In this document: piece after piece, positions 1 to 4,594 of the stretch
How the letters are laid out: each line of letters begins with the position of its first letter
Position numbering within the stretch: position 1 is the stretch's first letter
Assembly: GCA_902795555.1 (NCBI GenBank)
Contig: CADBLV010000312.1
Span: 1-9,279 of the forward strand
Length of the DNA stretch: 9,279 nt
Direction: 5' to 3'
Origin: an uncultured Eubacteriales bacterium
GTDB taxonomy: Bacteria; Bacillota_A; Clostridia; Christensenellales; Aristaeellaceae
The notes under the pieces: model-generated
The model's database searches: none
What the model saw: only the letters and a program-made list of their open reading frames with translations
What the model was told of the DNA's origin: nothing
Program-made: the position numbers and the translations under genes

Positions 1-650
1 GCCAGCTCCTCCGCTTCCCGGAGGATATCCTGCGGGAGACGGCTGCGTTCCCGGCCGCGGACATAGGGAACGATGCAATAGGAACAATAATTGTCGCAGC
101 CGTACATAATCGTCAAATAGGCGGCGTCGCTTCGGAGGCGGTGGATCGGGAGTTCCTCGGGAATGCGATCGACATCGTCGACAGCTGTGAGGCTTTCTCG
201 GGCATTCAGGGCGTCCCGGAGAAGCTCCGGAAGGCGGTGGAGATTCGTGGTACCGAAGATCAGATCCACAAAGGGATACTGCCGGCGGAGCTTCTCCGCC
301 ATGCCCGCTTCCTGCGCCATGCAGCCGCAGACCGCGATCATCATTTCCGGACGGGTTTTTTTGATTTCCTTCAGCCAGGTGACATTGCCGAGGGCTTTGC
401 GCTCAGCATTTTCCCTGATACAGCAGGTGTTGAAAACAACAAGATCTGCTTCCTCCCGGGAAGGAGCGGGAATCAGGCCGCAGGATTCCAGGAGTCCCGC
501 GATTTTCTCGGAATCATGCGCGTTCATCTGGCAGCCGTAGGTAACGATAAAATAAGTGCCCGGGGCATGGGGAATGGTCTGAAGATCGCCGGCGATTTCA
601 AGCTGACGGCGGATTTCCTCGGGAGGAACGTGGTAAGCGGTGGTCTTCAT
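1..650 (-). CDS. miaB: MiaB, tRNA-2-methylthio-N6-dimethylallyladenosine synthase (C-terminus beyond window)
   Basis: This radical SAM methylthiotransferase adds the 2-methylthio group to i6A37 in tRNAs reading UNN codons, in the cytoplasm. Translating the reverse strand from 650 gives 216 codons that run off the left edge. The UPF0004 N-terminal domain is complete: TYGCQMN (Cys40), NTCCIREN (Cys76) and CGCM (Cys110) supply the three ligands of the auxiliary 4Fe-4S cluster. The radical SAM CxxxCxxC motif follows at Cys185, Cys189 and Cys192 in GCDNYCSYCIVPYVRGRERSR. The rest of the radical SAM barrel and the TRAM domain lie outside. CIVPYVRGRERSR fits MiaB rather than RimO or MtaB. The ATG at 650 was chosen because GAGGAG precedes it, although the spacer is long (12 bases). 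An in-frame ATG at 773, inside the end of the RNase gene, would add 41 residues. It is the last gene of the cluster visible here, 77 bases after rng. Confidence 0.95.
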   Translation of the reverse strand, partial: MKTTAYHVPPEEIRRQLEIAGDLQTIPHAPGTYFIVTYGCQMNAHDSEKIAGLLESCGLIPAPSREEADLVVFNTCCIRENAERKALGNVTWLKEIKKTRPEMMIAVCGCMAQEAGMAEKLRRQYPFVDLIFGTTNLHRLPELLRDALNARESLTAVDDVDRIPEELPIHRLRSDAAYLTIMYGCDNYCSYCIVPYVRGRERSRLPQDILREAEEL

Positions 651-727
651 CGGAAAGATAATCTCCTCTGCATCTGATTCTTTCGGGTTCTCTCTGTTTC
701 TGTCCTTTTCCGGTTCTGGTTCTGCTT
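651..727 (-). other. Purine-rich spacer between rng and miaB, open in the miaB frame
   Basis: The minus strand of this gap is almost entirely A and G. It is open in the miaB frame, and that frame stays open back to an ATG at 773 inside rng. It would encode a Glu/Pro/Lys/Arg-rich segment, for example EAEPEPEKDRNRENPKESDAEE. No hairpin, terminator or promoter is visible. It may be an untranslated spacer or an N-terminal extension of MiaB. Confidence 0.5.
663..668 (-). promoter_or_regulatory. Probable ribosome binding site of miaB
   Basis: The minus strand reads GAGGAG here, 12 bases before the ATG at 650. The core is strong but the spacing is longer than the usual 5-9 bases. It still favours 650 over the in-frame ATG at 773, which has no purine-rich motif in front of it. 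Confidence 0.5.
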
Positions 728-1930
728 CTATTCCCTCTTTCTGGTCATCTCCATGAGGCCGAGGCGGGTCCATCCATGAAGGACGGTTTTCCGACGATCC
801 GCCCGGAAAGCCTGTCGCAGGGTTTCCTCAACTTCGGTTCGGTCTTCCTCCAGATCCATATCGATAAAATCGACGAGGATGATGCCGCCGAGATTTCTCA
901 GGCGCGTCTGGCGGACGATTTCCGCGCAGGCAGCCCGATTGGTCTCCAGAAAGGTCTGGCGCTTTCCGTCAGCGTTATGTCCGGCGGAATTAACATCAAT
1001 CACAGTCAGGGCCTCACAGCGATCGATGATCAGATTGCCGCCGCCGGGAAGCTGAACCTTGCGGGAAGCGGCTGCGCGGAGCTGGGCCTTCAGAAATTCC
1101 GGAAGACAATCCACATGTTCGAGGGTGTATCCGCCGCGGAGGCCCCAGTCCTTCGCCAGCGACGACAGAGGGGATGAGGCACGGAGAACGCGCGGGTGAA
1201 AATCGCCTTTACAGGTGACGGTATCAGCCGATGAAGCTGAAAGGAGGCCCGAAAATCCGGCTTCGGCGCGCATCTCTTCCCATTCCTGAAGAAGGGATTC
1301 CGTTTCCCGGCGAATAGCATCTTTCACGGTTTCTTTCGAATGACCCTCCGCCGGCATTCGGCTTTCTTCTTCCTGCTGCCGAAGGGCTTCAGCCGCTGCT
1401 TCGCGGAGGACAAGGCCAAATCGGTTTTCAGTGATTTCCCCGCCCAGAGCTTTCAGATCGCGGATGATTTGCGGATCCGCGACACGTTTGCTGACGCCGA
1501 CAAAACGATTCATCGGCATCAGGATGACCAGGGCGCCGGCGAGAGATAAATCTCTGGAAAGAAATACGCCTTTTTCGCCGGTTTCTTCCCGACGAATCTG
1601 AACGAGAATCTGGTCTCCCGCGCGGAGGGGACTGCCGGTGAAAGTCTGGCTGTTTTCCTTCAGGGGGAGAAAGCCGGCGCGCCTGCGACCGATATCCACA
1701 AAAGCGCAATCCAGGCCCTTCATGATTCGTTCAACTTTGCCCAGGCAGATATCTCCCTGCGTGAAGGGAGTCGGAGTCGGGCTCGATAAAGAAGCCGAAG
1801 CAGAAGGCGATGCCGGGCAGGGCGGCGATGTCGCATCGGGAGACGAAGTCGGGCAGGAAAGGAATTCCACCAGAAGCCCGTCCTCGACAACTGCGATCCC
1901 TTCCGGGGTATCGTAGACGATTCTGTTCAT
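728..1930 (-). CDS. rng: Ribonuclease E/G family endoribonuclease, short form without zinc-link
   Basis: The product is a 400-residue relative of RNase G/E, single-strand endoribonucleases that mature rRNA and start mRNA decay. An S1 domain (about residues 58-125, GDICLGKVERI and CAFVDIG) is interrupted near its start by a Pro/Ser/Thr-rich stretch at residues 26-57. A 5'-sensor/RNase H-like region contains LSLAGALVILMP (129-139) and FGLVLREAAAE (171-181). The DNase I-like catalytic region has both metal-binding aspartates: Asp312 in VIDVNS and Asp354 in LVDFIDMD, 42 apart as expected. The protein ends at GLMEMTRKRE. Typical RNase E/G proteins go on to a CPxC zinc-link and a small dimerisation domain; both are absent, and no cysteine pair appears in any frame of the next 77 bases. 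The residue aligned with E. coli RNase E Thr170 is Glu177. The start is the ATG at 1930, behind AAGGAG at 7 bases. It lies 16 bases after the radical-SAM-linked gene. Family assignment is firm; activity is inferred. Confidence 0.9.
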   Translation of the reverse strand: MNRIVYDTPEGIAVVEDGLLVEFLSCPTSSPDATSPPCPASPSASASLSSPTPTPFTQGDICLGKVERIMKGLDCAFVDIGRRRAGFLPLKENSQTFTGSPLRAGDQILVQIRREETGEKGVFLSRDLSLAGALVILMPMNRFVGVSKRVADPQIIRDLKALGGEITENRFGLVLREAAAEALRQQEEESRMPAEGHSKETVKDAIRRETESLLQEWEEMRAEAGFSGLLSASSADTVTCKGDFHPRVLRASSPLSSLAKDWGLRGGYTLEHVDCLPEFLKAQLRAAASRKVQLPGGGNLIIDRCEALTVIDVNSAGHNADGKRQTFLETNRAACAEIVRQTRLRNLGGIILVDFIDMDLEEDRTEVEETLRQAFRADRRKTVLHGWTRLGLMEMTRKRE

Positions 1931-1937
1931 CCCTTCA

Positions 1938-1943
1938 CTCCTT
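1938..1943 (-). promoter_or_regulatory. Ribosome binding site of rng
   Basis: AAGGAG on the minus strand lies 7 bases before the ATG at 1930 and fixes the start of the RNase gene. It sits in the 16-base gap after the TGA of the preceding gene. Confidence 0.8.
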
Positions 1944-1946
1944 TTT

Positions 1947-2621
1947 TCACAGTGTCTCCAGGGGAATCAGTTCGCCGGCTTCGTTTTCTCCGAAGAGGCT
2001 CAGGCGGGTCACAACCATGCGGGGCAGGGTTTCCATGCCTGCTTCCCGGCAAAGGGCTTCGAGAAGCATGCCGGGCTTGCAGCTTTCCCGTTCCGTGAGC
2101 GTCAGGATTGCGCGAAGGTGTGTCCCCTCTCCTTCCAGAGCCCGGATGAGGGGTTTAATATCACATTCGGCAAGTTTCGTTTTGGTTTTGCGCATGGCCG
2201 GAAGGGTTTCCCTGGACATGGCTTTCGGGATCGCTTCCACAAGGCGGGTCGCGGCTTCATCTCCGTCGATGGCCAGATCGTAGGCTGCAGCCCTGACGAG
2301 GCTCATCATGGCCGGGTGCTTATCGTCGAGCGGTTTGGCTTCAAAAACGTGAAGTTCCGGCGGCATGGCCTTGTTCATGCGTTCGAGGAATGTCTCCGGA
2401 GAAACTTCTTCAGCCATGGTAACATCCATGATCTCTCTGCGACCGGCTGCTCCCGTGGAGAGCGCGCTGGCAAAGGAAATCAGAATATGGGGATGAAAGC
2501 CGGCGGAATAGGCCACCGGAAGGCCGCTGCGCCTGAGTCCCCGCTGAACGGCCCGTTGGATATCCAGGTGTCCGATGTGACGGATCCGCTCGGTTTTTTC
2601 AAAAACGGCCATCATTCGCAT
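1947..2621 (-). CDS. Radical-SAM-linked protein (TIGR03936 / DUF2344 family)
   Basis: This is a 224-residue protein of unknown function. Its family is defined by being encoded next to, or fused with, a TIGR03960 radical SAM protein, which is exactly the arrangement here. The diagnostic N-terminal block is clear: FEKTERIRHIGHLD, then RGLRRSGLPVAYSAGFHPH and ISFASALSTG, within about the first 60 residues. No signal peptide, membrane helix or metal-binding motif is visible, so it should be cytoplasmic. The reading frame overlaps the upstream radical SAM gene by 10 bases. The start could be the ATG at 2621 or the ATG at 2615, which forms an ATGA overlap with the upstream stop. Purine-rich AGAAGGGAAGAG precedes both, inside the upstream gene, so translation is probably coupled. 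RNase G-like follows after 16 bases. The length is normal for the family. The biochemical role cannot be read from the sequence; a partner role in the same reaction is inferred from coupling. Confidence 0.88.
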   Translation of the reverse strand: MRMMAVFEKTERIRHIGHLDIQRAVQRGLRRSGLPVAYSAGFHPHILISFASALSTGAAGRREIMDVTMAEEVSPETFLERMNKAMPPELHVFEAKPLDDKHPAMMSLVRAAAYDLAIDGDEAATRLVEAIPKAMSRETLPAMRKTKTKLAECDIKPLIRALEGEGTHLRAILTLTERESCKPGMLLEALCREAGMETLPRMVVTRLSLFGENEAGELIPLETL

Positions 2622-4525
2622 TGGATCTCTTCCCTTCTGACTGAGTCATCATGATCACGGTCCGCGGCGTTCGGTTTACACCATGCGCATATGCCGTCCA
2701 GCTTTTGCAGGCCGCAGGCATTGCAACCCTGGCGGCAATCGCGGGTGGTTTCCGCGCGAAGGCTCTTTTGCCGTTCACGCCAGAGGAAGGATTTGCTGAT
2801 GCCGCTGTCGATATGATCCCAGGGGAAGACTTCATCTTCCGGACGTTCGCGGTTGGCATAGAAAGCGGGATCAAGATCGCATTCCCGAAAGGCTTCCATC
2901 CAGAGATCAAAGCGGAAGGTTTCGCTCCATCCGTCCAGGATACAGCCTTTTTCATAGGCTTTCCGAAGGACTTTCCCCAGTCTCCGGTCTCCCCGGGCAA
3001 AGCATGCTTCAAGATAGCTGAGATAGGGCTCATGCCAGTTGAAAGTAACTCCTTTCAGATTGAGCACCTTTTTCAGATGGGCCTGCTTTTCGATGATTTC
3101 CGGAATCGTGTTCTGGCGATCCCACTGGAAGGGGGTAAAAGGCTTGGGGACAAAAGTACTGGCACTGACGGTGACCCGAAGGCCTTTGGCGCGCTGCCCT
3201 TTGGGGACAGCAAAATACTCCGCGACTACCTTGCGGGCCAGGTCGCCGATGCCGTTCAGATCCTCCGTTGTTTCCGTGGGAAGGCCGTCCATGAAATACA
3301 GCTTGACGCTGCTCCAGCCGCCCTCGAAGGCATCGCGGCATTTTTCCAGCAGATCCTCTTCCGTAACCCCTTTATTGATCACGTCCCGGAGGCGCTGTGT
3401 GCCGGCCTCGGGGGCAAAGGTGAGGCTGGTTTTTTTAACCTGCTGCGTTTCCTCGAGGCTTTCTTTGAGTACGCTGTCGAGGCGGAGGGACGGGAGGGAG
3501 ATGGACACTCTTTTGTCCTTCAGACGGCTCATCAGAGTGCGAATCAGCTCCGGGAGACAGGAATAATCGCCGCTGGAGAGGCTGGAGAGGCTGATTTCCT
3601 CATAGCCCGTGTTTTCGACCAGCTTTTCCGCCAGGGAAACAAGGCGGGAAAGGCTGCGCTCCCGGACAGGGCGATACAGCATACCGGCCTGGCAGAATCG
3701 ACATCCCCTGGTGCACCCCCGCATGATTTCGAGCATGATGCGATCAAAGACGACCTCCGTATAGGGAACCGGAATTTCCTCAGGATAATAGGCGGCATCA
3801 AGATCTGTGACAAAGCGGCGAAGAACTTTGGGCGGAACAGAGGGCGCTTTGGGGATCACCTGGCGGACAGTTCCGTCGGCATGGTAATTGACCTCATAGA
3901 GGGACGGAACGTAGACGCCGGGAAGGTTGGAAAGGCGCAGGAGGGTCTCGGCGCGGGAGAGATGCTGTTGTTTCCGGTCAAGGATAACCCGGTTCAATTC
4001 GATCATGACGTCCTCGCCGTCGCCGATCATGAAGGCATCAATGAAGGGAGCCAGGGGTTCCGGGTTAAAAGCACATGGGCCGCCGGCCACGATAATCGGA
4101 TCAGAGTCGGTGCGTTCTGCTGTTTCCAGAGGGATCCGACCCATGGAAAGCATGGCGAGGATGTTGGTGTAGCTCATCTCATATTGGAGAGTAAAGCCCA
4201 CCACGTCGAAAGCGTTCATGGGATGGCGGGTTTCCATGCTGAGGAGAGGGATGTCATGCTCCTTCATCTGGGCCATCATATCCGTCCAGGGCATAAAGAA
4301 GCGCTCGCACAGGCTCCAGGATTCCCGATTAATCAGGCCATAGAGAATCTTGAGTCCCAGGTGACTCATGCCGACTTCGTAGGTGTCCGGGAAGCAGAAG
4401 CCGAAGCGCAGAGGGGTGGTGTCCCAGGGTTTGACCTCGGTGTTCATCTCCCCGCCGGTATAGCGTGGGGCTTTCTGCACCGTGTCGAGAGCCCTTTCCC
4501 AATTTAGTTGATCATTGGTCATCAT
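2612..4525 (-). CDS. Uncharacterised radical SAM protein (TIGR03960 family)
   Basis: This 637-residue, probably cytoplasmic protein has an N-terminal Rossmann-like region resembling B12-binding or YgiQ-type domains (about residues 35-175; FCFPDTYEVGMSHLGLKIL, AGGPCAFNPEPLAPF, IGDGED). A radical SAM barrel follows (about 255-500), with the cluster motif at Cys271, Cys275 and Cys278 in RGCTRGCRFCQAG. The FAPEAGTQRLRDVINKG stretch and the FVPKPFTPFQW block are typical of the family. The C-terminus carries further cysteines (597, 601, 604, 613, 616, 636), and the cluster at 597-616 could hold an auxiliary Fe-S cluster. The reaction and substrate are unknown. The start is the first of two adjacent ATGs, at 4525, with AAGGA 5 bases upstream. 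The gene overlaps its linked partner by 10 bases. In many Clostridia, as I recall, this pair precedes rng and the L21/L27 ribosomal protein genes, suggesting a translation- or RNA-related substrate. That last point is inference. Confidence 0.9.
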   Translation of the reverse strand: MMTNDQLNWERALDTVQKAPRYTGGEMNTEVKPWDTTPLRFGFCFPDTYEVGMSHLGLKILYGLINRESWSLCERFFMPWTDMMAQMKEHDIPLLSMETRHPMNAFDVVGFTLQYEMSYTNILAMLSMGRIPLETAERTDSDPIIVAGGPCAFNPEPLAPFIDAFMIGDGEDVMIELNRVILDRKQQHLSRAETLLRLSNLPGVYVPSLYEVNYHADGTVRQVIPKAPSVPPKVLRRFVTDLDAAYYPEEIPVPYTEVVFDRIMLEIMRGCTRGCRFCQAGMLYRPVRERSLSRLVSLAEKLVENTGYEEISLSSLSSGDYSCLPELIRTLMSRLKDKRVSISLPSLRLDSVLKESLEETQQVKKTSLTFAPEAGTQRLRDVINKGVTEEDLLEKCRDAFEGGWSSVKLYFMDGLPTETTEDLNGIGDLARKVVAEYFAVPKGQRAKGLRVTVSASTFVPKPFTPFQWDRQNTIPEIIEKQAHLKKVLNLKGVTFNWHEPYLSYLEACFARGDRRLGKVLRKAYEKGCILDGWSETFRFDLWMEAFRECDLDPAFYANRERPEDEVFPWDHIDSGISKSFLWRERQKSLRAETTRDCRQGCNACGLQKLDGICAWCKPNAADRDHDDSVRREEIQCE

Positions 4526-4594
4526 TTTTGTCCTTATTGTTCCTTTTTTTCGTTTTTCCTTTTTTTCATTGCTTTTTCCGCGCGAGAGAGTGAA
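4526..4594 (-). other. A-rich intergenic spacer
   Basis: These 69 bases between the protease stop and the radical SAM start are very A-rich on the minus strand, with several AAAAAGG runs. I see no inverted repeat followed by T, so no intrinsic terminator, and no recognisable -35/-10 pair. An 11-codon Lys-rich ORF (4569-4534) ends just before the ribosome binding site, but nothing supports it as a gene. Confidence 0.5.
4531..4535 (-). promoter_or_regulatory. Ribosome binding site of the radical SAM gene
   Basis: AAGGA on the minus strand lies 5 bases before the first of two tandem ATG codons (4525, 4522). It supports 4525 as the start. Confidence 0.7.

Noticed and set aside
1..650. RimO or MtaB instead of MiaB
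   Set aside because: YGCQMN, NTCCIREN and CIVPYVRGRERSR match MiaB; RimO and MtaB differ in these blocks.
650..773. Programmed frameshift fusing rng to miaB
   Set aside because: The miaB frame is open across the rng end, but there is no slippery heptamer or downstream structure at the rng stop, and miaB has its own start and a purine-rich site.
2651..4507. Plus-strand ORF of 618 codons opposite the radical SAM gene
   Set aside because: It is an almost exact antisense shadow of a gene with clear family motifs. The protein is low-quality (no recognisable domain) and starts without a Shine-Dalgarno. Long antisense frames arise easily from this GC-biased codon use.
4534..4569. 11-codon Lys-rich ORF (MKKRKNEKKEQ) before the radical SAM gene
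   Set aside because: It is a by-product of the A-rich spacer, with no Shine-Dalgarno and no reason to think it is translated.
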